Below are positions 51,960 to 61,676 of a stretch of DNA of 64,000 bases, in pieces; the first letter of the stretch is position 1; each line of letters starts with the position of its first letter. Both the position numbers and the translations under genes were made by a program. The stretch is from Pseudonocardia kujensis (GTDB lineage Bacteria > Actinomycetota > Actinomycetes > Mycobacteriales > Pseudonocardiaceae). A model generated the notes under the pieces. It was not told where the DNA came from. It worked only from the letters and a program-made list of their open reading frames with translations, and did not search any database. Location of the stretch: assembly GCF_021283305.1 (NCBI RefSeq), contig NZ_JAJSOK010000029.1, forward strand, positions 1 through 64,000, given 5' to 3'.

Positions 51960-52130
51960 TGCCAACGGGGACGTCCTCCGGCTCTCACTCGCGGTCACCG
52001 AGACAGCGCGCCGGGTCGTCGCGGTGTTACGGCGGCGCGTCCTCCGGACAGCCTGCGTTGCCCGGCCCTCCTGCCGGGCCGACCCGGCTACCGTGACGAC
52101 GGTCCCTTTCTTCGACGGCGAGGAGAGCTC

Positions 52131-53177
52131 ATGCGCACCGGCATCGTGATGACCGCCCGACCGGGGGTCGAGGAGCTGGCGGCCCGGGCCGAGGAGCTCG
52201 GTTTCCGCAGCTTCTGGGTCTACGACACCCCGATGGTCAACGGCGACCCGTTCGTGTCCCTGGCGTTGTGCGCGAAGGCGACGAGCAGGATCAAGCTGGG
52301 CATCGGCGTCACGTCGCCGGCCCTGCGCTCGACCCCGGCCGCGGCGGCCGCGGTGTCGAGCCTCAACGCCCTCGCCCCGGGCCGGGTGATCTGCGGGGTG
52401 GGCACCGGCAACACCGCCCGGCGCACGCTCGGGATGCTGCCGACCAAGATGGCCGAGCTCGAGTCGTTCACCGCCGCGCTGCAGGACCTCACGGCGGGTC
52501 GGGAGACCGCCTACCGCGAGGGCGACCGCGAGCGCACCATCCGGTTCCTGCACGTCGGGCCGTACGTGAACACGGCGGACCCGGTGGAGTTCGTGGTCGC
52601 GGCCTTCGGGCTGAAGGCCGCGGCGATCGCGGGCCGGCTCGGGGCCGGGGTCATCTCCTTCGGGCTGCTGGCGCCCGAGGCGTGGACGGCGTTCGACGCG
52701 ACGCGGCGCGAGGCCGCCCGCGGGGCCGGGCACCCGGAGGAGGCCGACTCCTACGTCATGACGTCGCTGCACGTGCTTCGCGAGGGCGAGGATCGCCACG
52801 GCGACCTGGCCAGGGACACCATGGGTCACGTCGCGATGGCGTTGCTGACGTTCGCCGCGGACAACCCGGGGTTCCTGGAGACGCTGGAGCCCGACGAGGC
52901 CGACGCCGTGCAGCGGCTGCTGGAGCGTCGGGGCACCACGGCGACCGACCCGAACCGGCACGCGACGCTCTACCGCAACTACCTCGGCCGCATCGCGCCC
53001 GAGGACCGCGACCTGGTCGTACCGTCGCTCGTCGACAAGCTGGGCCTGATCGGCACCCGGGCCGAGCTCCTCGACCGCATCGCCGCGATGGAGAAGGCCG
53101 GCATCACCGAGATCGTCATCCAGCCCGTCGTCGACCCGGAGACCGAGATGACCGAGCTGGCCGCCCTGATGTCCTGA
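52131..53177 (+). CDS. LLM-class flavin-dependent oxidoreductase
   Basis: This 348-residue TIM-barrel protein of the bacterial-luciferase superfamily probably uses F420 or FMN. Visible features are MRTGIVMTARPGVEELAARA, GFRSFWVYDTPMVNGDPF and APGRVICGVGTGNTARRTLG. Such proteins oxidise or reduce diverse small molecules. ATG 52131 follows GAGGAG. Its last 62 bases overlap the end of the BrkB gene on the other strand. Confidence 0.88.
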   Translation: MRTGIVMTARPGVEELAARAEELGFRSFWVYDTPMVNGDPFVSLALCAKATSRIKLGIGVTSPALRSTPAAAAAVSSLNALAPGRVICGVGTGNTARRTLGMLPTKMAELESFTAALQDLTAGRETAYREGDRERTIRFLHVGPYVNTADPVEFVVAAFGLKAAAIAGRLGAGVISFGLLAPEAWTAFDATRREAARGAGHPEEADSYVMTSLHVLREGEDRHGDLARDTMGHVAMALLTFAADNPGFLETLEPDEADAVQRLLERRGTTATDPNRHATLYRNYLGRIAPEDRDLVVPSLVDKLGLIGTRAELLDRIAAMEKAGITEIVIQPVVDPETEMTELAALMS

Positions 53178-54186
53178 GCAGGTGGCCACCGATCAGGCCG
53201 GCCACCGCCCCCGCCCCGACCAGTCCGGCGCCGGCGGCCGTCCCGAGGCCGCGGCGGACCCGGACCTCCGGCCGGATCACCGCGGGTTCGGGTGGGGGCG
53301 GAGGGTGGTCGACCTGGTTGTCCGGCGACGTGGCGGCCCAGGCGGCGATGAAGATCAGGTACCGGGACACCGTGTACATGAAGACCATGAGGCCGAGGAT
53401 CGGGCCGAACGCGGCCCCGGTCGGGCTCCGGGTCACGACCGCCAGGTACACCACCATCCCCTGCTTGATGAGCTCGAGGCCGACCGCCGCGCCGACCGCC
53501 GCGCGTCCGGCGCTGCGCCACGTCACCTGCTCGCGGGGCAGCCGCGTGTAGATCCAGAGGAACAGCAGCCAGTCGGCGAGCAGGCTCAGGACGATGCCGA
53601 GCACGGTGAGGAGCACGCGCGCCCACGCGTGGTCCGCCAGCCCGAGGAACTCGAGCACCCGCCCGGCGAAGAATCCCGCCGCGGTGGTGATGCCGAAGGA
53701 CACCGCCGCCGCCAGGCCCAGCCCGAGCAGCGCGACCAGGTCGACGCACAGCCGGCGAAGGAACGGTGGCTCCTGCGGCGGTTGCCCCCACTGCTCGGAC
53801 AGCGCGGCGCGCAGGTTGCTCATCCACCGCATCCCCGTGTAGGTCGCGATGAGGATGCCGACCACCCCGACGGTCGAGGCGGAGGCCACGGCCTGGTCGA
53901 TGATCGAGTTCACCGTCGCGTTCAGGGCGGCCGGGAGGGCCTCGTCGATGTGCGCCCGCAGCCGCGCGAGGGGATCCGGCTCGGCGACGAGCACCAGCGT
54001 CACCACGGCGAACGCGACCATGACGAGGGGGACCAGGGCCAGCAGGCTGAAGTAGGTGATCGCGGCCGCGTAGTGGTTCCCGTGCCGTTCGGTGTACCGC
54101 GTGCCGGCGCGCACCAGGTGGTCGAGCCACGGATGGTCCCGGCGGAGCCGGTCGAAGCCGGCCAGGACGTTCAGCCGTTCGGTCAC
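53116..54186 (-). CDS. YihY/BrkB-family membrane protein
   Basis: This 356-residue protein has about six membrane helices. The first part (ERHGNHYAAAITYFSLLALV) and the region MRWMSNLRAALSEQWG match the YihY/BrkB group, once thought to be ribonuclease BN; its actual role, perhaps in lipid or solute movement, is unsettled. GTG 54186 follows GGAGGCCAC. A Pro/Arg-rich tail follows the last helix. It diverges from the holin/phosphodiesterase gene by 111 bases. Confidence 0.88.
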   Translation of the reverse strand: MTERLNVLAGFDRLRRDHPWLDHLVRAGTRYTERHGNHYAAAITYFSLLALVPLVMVAFAVVTLVLVAEPDPLARLRAHIDEALPAALNATVNSIIDQAVASASTVGVVGILIATYTGMRWMSNLRAALSEQWGQPPQEPPFLRRLCVDLVALLGLGLAAAVSFGITTAAGFFAGRVLEFLGLADHAWARVLLTVLGIVLSLLADWLLFLWIYTRLPREQVTWRSAGRAAVGAAVGLELIKQGMVVYLAVVTRSPTGAAFGPILGLMVFMYTVSRYLIFIAAWAATSPDNQVDHPPPPPEPAVIRPEVRVRRGLGTAAGAGLVGAGAVAGLIGGHLLRTSGRPARSSRSPGRRRAG

Positions 54187-54297
54187 CGTGGCCTCCCCCA
54201 CTCTTCTCGCGGCGCCACGTTCGCGAACGCGGCGTCGGCTCCGCTCACCCGCGCGGGGTGACGTGCCCGGGCCGAGTCGGCCGGGCACGATGCCGGG

Positions 54298-56421
54298 GTG
54301 GACTCGCAGGCAGGGACGAGCCTGCGCACGAGCGGCCGCGACGTCCGCGACGGCCTGATCGGGCTCGTCGTCACCGGGTCGGCGCTGCTCGTCGCGGCGT
54401 GGGTGCTGGACGGGCTGTCCCTGTCGCCATGGTGGACGGCGTTCGTGGTCGCCGCCGTGATGGCCGTGGTGGACGCCCTGGTCCGGCCGGGGCTGCGGGC
54501 CCTGGCCCGCCGGGTGGGCGCCGTGACCGCGCTCCTGCTGGGGGTGATCGTCCAGGTCGCCGTGGTCGAGCTCGCGCTCCTCGCGGTGCCCTCCGCCTCG
54601 GTGGCCTCCCTCGGCGACGCGGTGGCGACGCTCGTGGTGGTCGCCGTGGTCGCGGTCGTGACGCGCTGGCTGCTCGGTGCCACCGACAACACCTACCTCG
54701 TCGCGGACCTGATCCGCCGCGGCGAGCGACGACGGCGCCGCACACCGCACGCCGGCGTGGACGCCGGGGCCGCCCCCGTCGGTGTCGTCGTGGTGCAGGT
54801 GGACGGCCTGCCGTTCCCGTTGCTGCAGCACGGCATCGTCTCGGGCGTCCTGCCGACCCTGGCCCGCTGGGTGCGCTCCGGCGACCACGACGCGGTCCGG
54901 TGGTGGGCACGCGTCCCGTCGACCACGCCGGCGAGCCAGGCGGCCCTGCTGCACGGCACCAACGACGGCATCCCGGCCTTCCGCTGGTACGAGAAGGACA
55001 CCGGCCGGCTGCTGGTCGCGAACCGCCCCGCGGACGCGGCCGAGGTCGAGGAGCGGCTCTCGGACGGGCGCGGGCTGCTGGCCGAGGGCGGCGTGAGCGT
55101 GTCGAACATCTTCAGCGGGGACGCACCGATCGCCTTCATGACGATGAGCCGCATCACCGGACGGGGCGGCCTCGGCCCGGGCGGCGGCTACATCAGGTTC
55201 TTCGCCAGCCCGTTCGTGTTCCCCCAGGCGCTCGTGCGGACACTCGGCGAGATGCTCAAGGAGATCCACCAGAGCCGGCGACAACGCTTGCGGGGCATCG
55301 AGCCGCGGGTCCGCAGGCGGGGCGCCTACGTGGCCCTGCGCGGGCTGACGAACGTCCTGTTGCGCGATCTCAACGTCGCCCTGGTGGCCGAGCACATGAT
55401 CGCCGGCGCGCCGGTGATCTTCGTCGATCTCGTCGACTACGACGAGATCGCCCACCATGCCGGCGTCGCGCGGCCCGAGGCGCTCGCCGCGCTGGCCGGC
55501 GTGGACGGGGTCCTCGGCACCCTCGAGAGGGTGGCGGCGGCCGCGCCGCGGGCGTACCGCTTCGTGGTCCTGTCCGACCACGGACAGAGCCAGGGGCCGA
55601 CGTTCCGCCAGCTGACCGGGCGCGGCCTGGAGGCGGCGGTCCGGGAGCACACCGCCGCGGCCGGGACCGCCACGCTGGTCGACACCGGTGACGTCGAGGT
55701 GTGGGGGCCGGCCAACGCGATGCTCGCCGAGGTCCTGTCGTCCGTCCGGCCCGGGGCGCGGCGGTCCGGCGCGCGGCAGGGCCCCGGCGGCACGGGCGTG
55801 GTCGTCGGGCCGCAGCGCCGGGCGCCGGACGGGGCGCCCGGCGAGCGGCCGGAGCTGGTCGTCGTGGGTTCGGGCAACGTCGGGCTCGTCTGGTTCCCCG
55901 GACTGCCGGGGCGCGTGCCGATCGAGGAACTGGACCGGCGGTTCCCGGGGTTGGTCCCCGGCCTGCTCGCCGAACCCGGGGTGGCGTTCCTCGTCGTGGA
56001 CAGTGCACGCGGACCGTTGGTGGTCGGTCCGGACGGCGTGCGGGTGCTGCTCGAGGACGTCGTCGAGGGCCGCGACCCGCTGGCCGCGTTCGGCCCCCGG
56101 GCCGCGGCCGATCTCGCGCGGGTCGCCGTCATGGGCTCCTGCCCCGACCTCTACGTCCACTCCACGGTCGACCCGCGCACCGACGAGGTGCACGCCTTCG
56201 AGGAGCTCGTCGGTTGCCACGGCGGCCTGGGCGGGTGGCAGAACGACGCCGTGCTCGTCCACCCGGCGGACTGGCCGCTGGACGCCGACCTCCTCGACCG
56301 GTCGGTCGAGGGCGAGGCGCTGCTGTACGGCGCCGACGCCGTGCACCGGCAGCTCGTGCGGTGGCTCGAGCGGTGCGGTGCGCGGCGGCCGGTGCCGGCG
56401 ACACCCCTGCACCGTTCGTGA
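54298..56421 (+). CDS. Holin-IV-type membrane domain fused to alkaline-phosphatase-fold phosphodiesterase
   Basis: This 707-residue protein begins with four membrane helices (about residues 15-125, GLIGLVVTGSALLVAAWVLD onwards) like the mycobacterial four-helix holin-superfamily domain. After a basic linker comes a nucleotide-pyrophosphatase-like domain: VVVVQVDGLPFPLL (metal Asp), VPSTTPASQAALLHG (nucleophile Thr), VDLVDYDEIAHHAG, VLSDHGQSQG and CHGGLGGWQND. The usual metal ligands are therefore present. It is probably a membrane-bound phosphodiesterase or phosphotransferase acting on lipids or nucleotides; the side of the membrane is not certain. The GTG start lacks a clear ribosome site. 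Confidence 0.82.
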   Translation: MDSQAGTSLRTSGRDVRDGLIGLVVTGSALLVAAWVLDGLSLSPWWTAFVVAAVMAVVDALVRPGLRALARRVGAVTALLLGVIVQVAVVELALLAVPSASVASLGDAVATLVVVAVVAVVTRWLLGATDNTYLVADLIRRGERRRRRTPHAGVDAGAAPVGVVVVQVDGLPFPLLQHGIVSGVLPTLARWVRSGDHDAVRWWARVPSTTPASQAALLHGTNDGIPAFRWYEKDTGRLLVANRPADAAEVEERLSDGRGLLAEGGVSVSNIFSGDAPIAFMTMSRITGRGGLGPGGGYIRFFASPFVFPQALVRTLGEMLKEIHQSRRQRLRGIEPRVRRRGAYVALRGLTNVLLRDLNVALVAEHMIAGAPVIFVDLVDYDEIAHHAGVARPEALAALAGVDGVLGTLERVAAAAPRAYRFVVLSDHGQSQGPTFRQLTGRGLEAAVREHTAAAGTATLVDTGDVEVWGPANAMLAEVLSSVRPGARRSGARQGPGGTGVVVGPQRRAPDGAPGERPELVVVGSGNVGLVWFPGLPGRVPIEELDRRFPGLVPGLLAEPGVAFLVVDSARGPLVVGPDGVRVLLEDVVEGRDPLAAFGPRAAADLARVAVMGSCPDLYVHSTVDPRTDEVHAFEELVGCHGGLGGWQNDAVLVHPADWPLDADLLDRSVEGEALLYGADAVHRQLVRWLERCGARRPVPATPLHRS

Positions 56422-56481
56422 CGCAGAGGTGTCGGCGCAGGAGCTGCCCCGACCTCACGCCCCCCGGTGCCGGGCCACGCC

Positions 56482-58725
56482 TCACCGCTCCACGTGCAGC
56501 AGCCCGAGCCGCCGGGTGGCGCGGGTGATCGAGACGTAGAGGTCGGCGGGGTTGTGGGCGCGGATCCCCTCCGGATCGACGATCACCACGACGTCGAACT
56601 CCAGGCCCTTCGCCGCCACCGGGGTGTACACCTCGGCGGGGAGCCCGGCGAGGCCCTCGACGTCGGCGGCGATCACCGCCAGCGTCCCGCGCTCCAGACC
56701 GGCGGCCTCCGCCTCGACCGCCTTGCGCAGCTCGGCCTCGAGGTCGGCCGCCGGCACGGTGCGCTCCCACGGCTCCTCGCCCGTCGACCGCACCGACGTC
56801 GGCGGCCGCCGGTCGGGGGCGAACTCGGCCAGCACGCCGGCGGCCAGATCCATGATCTCGCTCGGCGTCCGGTAGTTCACCGTGAGCGCCCGGTAGGTCC
56901 ACCGCGAGCCGAGGTGCGGGCCGAGCACGTCCGCCCACGCCTGCGCCCCGGCGGGGGCACTGCGCTGCGCGAGGTCGCCGACCGCGGTGACCGAGCGCGA
57001 CGGGCAGCGCCGCAGCAGGACGTGCCAGTCCATCGCGGACAGCTCCTGCGCCTCGTCGACGACGAGGTGCCCGTAGCGCCAGTCCCGGTCGCCGGCCGCC
57101 CGCTCGGCGACGCTCGCGAGGTGCCCGGGCACCTGCCGGGCGGCGAGGACGTCGGCGGTGACGAAGTCGGTCGGGCGCAGCTCGTCCGGGTCCTCGCCGG
57201 CGATCTGCCGGTCGGCCGACTCCAGGATGCTGAGCACCTCCGCGGCGTAGCGGCTGTCGGACCCGTCCGGCCCGGGCCGGTCACCGGGAGGCGCCCCGAG
57301 CAGCTCGGCCAGCTCGTCGAGCAGCGGCGCGTCGGCCACCGTCCACTCCGCACCCTCGGGGCGGTGCAGCCCGTCGAGCGCGCCGAGCGGGCCGAGCGCG
57401 CCGGCCGCCGAGGCCAGCCGCTCCGGGGAGGCGTACAGCTCGGCGAGCGCCCGCTCCGGCGTGAGCACGGGCCAGAGCTCCTCGACGGCGGCGTGGAAGT
57501 CGAGGTTCGCGCGCAGGTCGTCCCGGAGCTCGGCGCGCATCTCCGCGGTCACCTCCGCCGCGCCGGCGGGCTCGATCTCGGGGAGGTCGAGGTCGCGCAG
57601 GAGCTCCGCGAGCTCCGGCGGGTCCTCCAGGTGCCGGTCGAGCTTCTCCAGGCCCTGTTGGACGAGCAGCCCGCCGAGCGCGTCCCGGAAGGTCGTGCGG
57701 GCGGCGTTGTGCGGCTGGCCGGTCGCCCGGGCGCGCCGGCGCGCCTCGGCCGCGGTGGCCCGGTCGACCTCGACGGTCACGTCCTCGAGCCCGATCGCGA
57801 TCGGCACCGCGGGCAGCCCCTGCCGGTCGGCAACGGCGCGGCGCAGCACGTCCAGCATCGCCAGGTCGCCCTTCGTGCGGGCCACCTCGCCGGGGTCGAC
57901 GGCGGTCGCGACCACGCCCTGCGCCAGCCGGCCCGGGGTGGTGAACACGACCGCCGACTCGCCCAGCGCGGGCAGCACGCCCCCGACGTAGCGCACGAAC
58001 CCGGCGCTGGGCCCGACGACCAGCACCCCGCTGCGGGCGAGTCGCTCGCGGTGGGCGTAGAGCAGGTAGGCGGCCCGGTGCAGCGCGACCGCGGTCTTGC
58101 CGGTGCCCGGGCCGCCCTCGATCACGACCGCGCCGGCGAGCGGCAGCCGGATGATCGCGTCCTGCTCGGCCTGGATGGTGGTGACGATGTCGCGCATCGT
58201 CGAGCCACGCGGCGCCTTGAGCGCGGCGAGCAGGGCCGGGTCCGACGCCGAGCCGGAATCGGCGGCCCCGTCCAGCACGTCGTCGTGGAACGTGGTGACG
58301 CGCTCGTCCGGCGCGGTTCCGGCGAGCTGGAAATGGCGTCGCCGGGTCACACCCAGGGGGGTGGCGAGGGTCGCGCAGTAGAACGGCTGTGCGGCCGGGG
58401 CCCGCCAGTCGGTGAGCGCGCTCTCGCCGTCCTCGGGATCGGTGAGTCCGATGCGGCCGACGTAGGTCGTCGTCCCGTCGGTGTGGTCGAGCCGGCCGAA
58501 GCACAGGCCGGAACGGGCGGCGCTCAACGCATGGACCCGCTCCGACCAGCGGTGGACCGAGACGTCCCGCTCGTAGCGGGCGCTGAGCTCGCCGCCCGTC
58601 GGCGCGGAGAGCGCGCCGCGCGCGTGGGCGGAGGCCTCGGCGAGCTCCGCGACGAGCAGATCGTGCAGTCGGCGGATCCGCCCGGTCTCCGCGGCCACTT
58701 CGTCCTCGAAAGCGGGTCTTTCCAC
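56482..58725 (-). CDS. HelD/HelR-type UvrD-like helicase, RNA polymerase recycling factor
   Basis: This 747-residue superfamily 1 ATPase has Walker A GGPGTGKT at residues 204-211, Walker B VVDEAQELSAMDWHVLL, GLEFDVVVIVDPEGI and YVSITRATRRLGLLH. The N-terminal arm (EDEVAAETGRIRRLHDLLV) is the coiled coil that HelD proteins insert into RNA polymerase to free it from DNA. Actinobacterial HelR relatives give rifamycin resistance by displacing the drug. GTG 58725 follows GGGGAGGG. I did not find a clear rifamycin-associated element upstream, so basal HelD is as likely. Confidence 0.9.
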   Translation of the reverse strand: MERPAFEDEVAAETGRIRRLHDLLVAELAEASAHARGALSAPTGGELSARYERDVSVHRWSERVHALSAARSGLCFGRLDHTDGTTTYVGRIGLTDPEDGESALTDWRAPAAQPFYCATLATPLGVTRRRHFQLAGTAPDERVTTFHDDVLDGAADSGSASDPALLAALKAPRGSTMRDIVTTIQAEQDAIIRLPLAGAVVIEGGPGTGKTAVALHRAAYLLYAHRERLARSGVLVVGPSAGFVRYVGGVLPALGESAVVFTTPGRLAQGVVATAVDPGEVARTKGDLAMLDVLRRAVADRQGLPAVPIAIGLEDVTVEVDRATAAEARRRARATGQPHNAARTTFRDALGGLLVQQGLEKLDRHLEDPPELAELLRDLDLPEIEPAGAAEVTAEMRAELRDDLRANLDFHAAVEELWPVLTPERALAELYASPERLASAAGALGPLGALDGLHRPEGAEWTVADAPLLDELAELLGAPPGDRPGPDGSDSRYAAEVLSILESADRQIAGEDPDELRPTDFVTADVLAARQVPGHLASVAERAAGDRDWRYGHLVVDEAQELSAMDWHVLLRRCPSRSVTAVGDLAQRSAPAGAQAWADVLGPHLGSRWTYRALTVNYRTPSEIMDLAAGVLAEFAPDRRPPTSVRSTGEEPWERTVPAADLEAELRKAVEAEAAGLERGTLAVIAADVEGLAGLPAEVYTPVAAKGLEFDVVVIVDPEGIRAHNPADLYVSITRATRRLGLLHVER

Positions 58726-58907
58726 GCCCTCCCCATTCGTGCTAGACTCACAATGCAGAGTTACGGATTTCGTATCTGAGTGCACCCGTCAGAATAACTC
58801 GTTCACGCCTTCCTGCGCACGGGAATTCCGGGTGACGCGTCTTCCGTTCGTCATTCCTCACGCGCGCGGCGGAACCGCCGTCCGCCCGCGTCGGTCCACC
58901 CACGACG

Positions 58908-58933
58908 GAGCCCCCGGACGTTCCCGGGGGCTC
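58908..58933. terminator. Intrinsic hairpin downstream of the SHOCT gene
   Basis: GAGCCCCCGG and its exact complement enclose a six-base loop, 20 bases after the minus-strand SHOCT stop. No T-run. It also separates this operon from the helicase promoter. Confidence 0.75.
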
Positions 58934-58953
58934 TCGTCGCGGCGCTCCTGGTG

Positions 58954-59271
58954 TCAGCCGAGGATCTTCGCCTTCTGGGCGGCGAACTCGTCGTCGGTGA
59001 GGATGCCCTGGTCGCGGAGCTCGGCGAGCTGCTTGAGCTGCGAGATCACGTCGGCCTGGCCGGGGGCCGGCGGCGCAGGCGGGGGAGCGGGCGCGGAGTA
59101 GTCGCCCTGCGGCGCCATCTGCGCCTCGTAGGCCCGCTCGCGGTCGGCCGCGGTCTCCGCGTCCCGATCGGCGAACTTGCGCGCCTGGTGGCGCTGGACC
59201 CGGCCGGCCACCGACGACGCGGTGCCGGCGATGATCGCGGTGCGGGCGATCCCGCGCAGCAGACCTGGCAT
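58954..59271 (-). CDS. SHOCT-domain protein
   Basis: This 105-residue protein has a helical N-terminus (MPGLLRGIARTAIIAGTASS), a proline-rich middle and a C-terminal SHOCT motif (ISQLKQLAELRDQGILTDDE, then FAAQKAKIL). SHOCT domains are short helices found at protein ends, probably for oligomerisation. The ATG follows GGAGGA. It is 10 bases after the DUF6325 gene and shares its operon. Confidence 0.9.
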   Translation of the reverse strand: MPGLLRGIARTAIIAGTASSVAGRVQRHQARKFADRDAETAADRERAYEAQMAPQGDYSAPAPPPAPPAPGQADVISQLKQLAELRDQGILTDDEFAAQKAKILG

Positions 59272-59281
59272 GTGTCCTCCC

Positions 59282-59731
59282 TCAGCTCTGTCCGGCCACG
59301 GCCTCGAGCCGCTCCACGGCCTCGAGCACGTCCGGCGCCGGGATCCGCTGGCTGGCGACGAGCTCGCCGCCGGCGTCGAGCACGGCCCCGACCAGCGGTG
59401 CGGCCCAGGTGTTCTCGAAGAGGAGCAGCGCGGCCGTCGTGCCCGGCTGCATCAGCTCGGCCACCGCTCGCACGTCGTCGTCGTGGATGAGCCCCGACTG
59501 CGCGCCCTCGAACGCGGTGAAGCCGCCGACGCCCGCGGAGGTGACGTCGGTGAGGTCGATGCCCGAGTACGACCCGTCGGCGGCCTTGCGGATCACCGTG
59601 AGGTCGTAGAGCCGGACGATGTCGCGCCGGACGAGGTCCATGAGCGCGTCGCCGCAGGCCTTCGTGTCGGCGTCGTCGGGGAACTCGAGGAGCACGAAGT
59701 CGATCGGCCCCGCGGTCGTCTGATCCGGCAT
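59282..59731 (-). CDS. DUF6325 protein
   Basis: This 149-residue protein has the layout of DUF6325 (related to DUF1269): GPIDFVLLEFPDDADTK, then VRLYDLTVIRKAADGSYSGI and ALLLFENTWAAPLVGAVLDA. These small alpha/beta proteins usually pair with a SHOCT protein, as here. Function unknown; some relatives are linked to membrane stress. Confidence 0.85.
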   Translation of the reverse strand: MPDQTTAGPIDFVLLEFPDDADTKACGDALMDLVRRDIVRLYDLTVIRKAADGSYSGIDLTDVTSAGVGGFTAFEGAQSGLIHDDDVRAVAELMQPGTTAALLLFENTWAAPLVGAVLDAGGELVASQRIPAPDVLEAVERLEAVAGQS

Positions 59732-59995
59732 CGCTGCACCACTCTCCCGTCCCGGAAAGGCTCGGTCGAGCAGGACGGTAGGCAGGGCCCGGGGCCGGGC
59801 GGCTCACCCCCGGAGGACGACTTCGCCCGTGTGAGGCGCGCCTCACCCGTCGGTGCGTGACCCCTCTCTCGGTTTCGCTCCGCAATGGTCTAGCTTGCTC
59901 CACACGGTGGACACATCCCCGATGTCCACCACGGACGGTCTCTGCCGCGCCCGCATCGTTCCCCCGGGTGGAGCAGTCGCGGCGGAAGGAGTCGC
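59732..59995. promoter_or_regulatory. Divergent region between DUF6325 and adaptor genes
   Basis: These 264 bases hold promoters for the SHOCT operon and the efflux adaptor. No short gene or clear repeat is seen. Confidence 0.4.
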
Positions 59996-61660
59996 ATGGT
60001 CGCCCGTCACCGCCTCGCCGCACGGTCGTTCTGCGTCCCGGACCTGTCGCCCCGGGTGCTCGCCGGCGCGGTCGGCGCCCTCACCGTCGCCGGCGTGGTC
60101 GCCGGGTGCACCGCCGCCGCGCCCCCGACGCCCAGGACGGCGACGGTCGTACGCGCCTCCGTGTCGACCGGGGTGTCCGCACCCGGGTCGCTCAGCGCGA
60201 TCACGGAGCAGAACCTCGGCTTCCCGAAGGGCGGCCGGTTGACGTCGGTGCTGGTCGAGGTCGGCGACCGGGTCGAGCCCGGACAGCCGCTCGCGACCGT
60301 CGACGACTTCGCCGCGCGCCAGGCCCTCGCCGCCCAGCAGGCGCAGCTGCAGTCCCAGCAGGCCGTGCTGGACAAGCTGGTGGACTCGCCGGCCGTCGGC
60401 GGTGCGCAGGACTCGCTGGACCAGGCGCAGCGGATCGCCGACGCCGTCCGGACCCAGGCCGACGCCACGGTGAAGGCGGACGAGGTCGCCATCGACGACG
60501 CCCGCCGCCAGCTGGACATCGACGAGCACGCGAAGGACCAGGCGATGGACGCGCGGGACCGGGCCTGCGCCTCGACCGACGGCGCGCCGGACCAGGCCGC
60601 GGCGGCGAGCAGCGGCTCGGGCAGCGGGACGGGCAGCGGGTCGGGCACCGCGGCGGCGACCGAGGGCGCGCCGTCGGGGTCGACCGGGCTCCTGCCGATG
60701 TCCCCGGGGCTCGCCCAGGCCGCCCAGGTCGATCCCGCCGCCTGCAGCAGCGCGCAGCAGGCCTCCACCGCGGCGAAGCAGAAGGTCGTCGCCGACCAGG
60801 CCGCGGTCGACTCCGCCGTGCAGAAGCGCGACGTCGACAGGGCGGCCGGCGACGTCTCGGTGCAGAACGCCGAGCAGGGCGTGGTCACCGCCCGGAACAG
60901 CCTGGCGACCGCGGACTCGGACCGCCCGCACGCCATCGACCAGCAGCAGGCGCTGGTGGCGGCGGCGCGCTCGCAGGTGGAGTCGGCCCAGCGAGACGTC
61001 GACGACACCACGCTCCGCTCCCCGGTCGGCGGCACGGTCTCGGTGCTCAACGGGACCGTCGGCGAGTTCGTCGCGCCCAGTTCGGGCGTGGGCGCGCTCG
61101 CCCCGGGCACCGACGCGACGATTCCCGGCGCCGGCGGCGGGACGACCGGCGGCCCGGCGGCCGCCGCGGGTGCGGCCTCACCGACCCGGCCCGGCGGCAC
61201 CCAGTTCCTCGTGCTCACGGACGTCGACCAGTACCAGGTCGTGGTCCCGTTCAACGAGTCCGATGCGGCCTCGATCGCGCCGAACCAGCGCGTGAACGTC
61301 ACCGTCGACGCGATCCCGGACCTCACGATGCCGGGCACCGTCGTCTCGGTCGCCCCGACCGGCACCGCGATCGCCGGCGTGATCAGCTACTACGTCACCG
61401 TCGCGCTGACCGGGGACGATCCCCGGCTGCGGGCCGGGCAGACGGCGACCGCACAGGTGGTCACCAGCGAGACCCCGCCCGTGCTGACCGTGCCGACGCA
61501 GGCCGTGCGCACGCAGGACGGGCGGAGCGAGGTCACCGTGCTCGACGGCGGCGACGCGCGGACCGTGCCGTTCCAGCCCGGCGTCGTCGGCGCGGACCGC
61601 ACGGAGGTCGTGTCGGGGCTCCAGGACGGGCAGCAGGTCCTGCTGCCCGTCGGACAGTAG
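59996..61660 (+). CDS. HlyD/MacA-type efflux adaptor lipoprotein
   Basis: This 554-residue exported adaptor has a lipobox-like end of the signal region (AGVVAGC), a biotinyl/lipoyl half-motif (LSAITEQNLGFPKGGRLTSV), and a long helical hairpin (about 100-330) interrupted by a Gly/Ser-rich spacer (about 200-225). The second lipoyl half is DDTTLRSPVGGTVSVLNG, and beta-barrel and membrane-proximal domains follow. Such adaptors link inner-membrane exporters to the envelope. The ATG follows GGAAGGA. No ABC or RND pump gene follows directly; a second adaptor and a DHA2 exporter do. Confidence 0.85.
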   Translation: MVARHRLAARSFCVPDLSPRVLAGAVGALTVAGVVAGCTAAAPPTPRTATVVRASVSTGVSAPGSLSAITEQNLGFPKGGRLTSVLVEVGDRVEPGQPLATVDDFAARQALAAQQAQLQSQQAVLDKLVDSPAVGGAQDSLDQAQRIADAVRTQADATVKADEVAIDDARRQLDIDEHAKDQAMDARDRACASTDGAPDQAAAASSGSGSGTGSGSGTAAATEGAPSGSTGLLPMSPGLAQAAQVDPAACSSAQQASTAAKQKVVADQAAVDSAVQKRDVDRAAGDVSVQNAEQGVVTARNSLATADSDRPHAIDQQQALVAAARSQVESAQRDVDDTTLRSPVGGTVSVLNGTVGEFVAPSSGVGALAPGTDATIPGAGGGTTGGPAAAAGAASPTRPGGTQFLVLTDVDQYQVVVPFNESDAASIAPNQRVNVTVDAIPDLTMPGTVVSVAPTGTAIAGVISYYVTVALTGDDPRLRAGQTATAQVVTSETPPVLTVPTQAVRTQDGRSEVTVLDGGDARTVPFQPGVVGADRTEVVSGLQDGQQVLLPVGQ

Positions 61661-61676
61661 CCGGGGAGGGCCCACG

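Noticed and set aside
53116..56412. Long minus-strand frame joining BrkB with upstream sequence
   Set aside because: The part above 54186 is antisense to the phosphodiesterase gene and lacks any domain.
58726..58800. Rifamycin-associated element upstream of the HelD-like gene
   Set aside because: Only a weak TACG/CGTA repeat is visible; no long inverted repeat that I would accept as the element.
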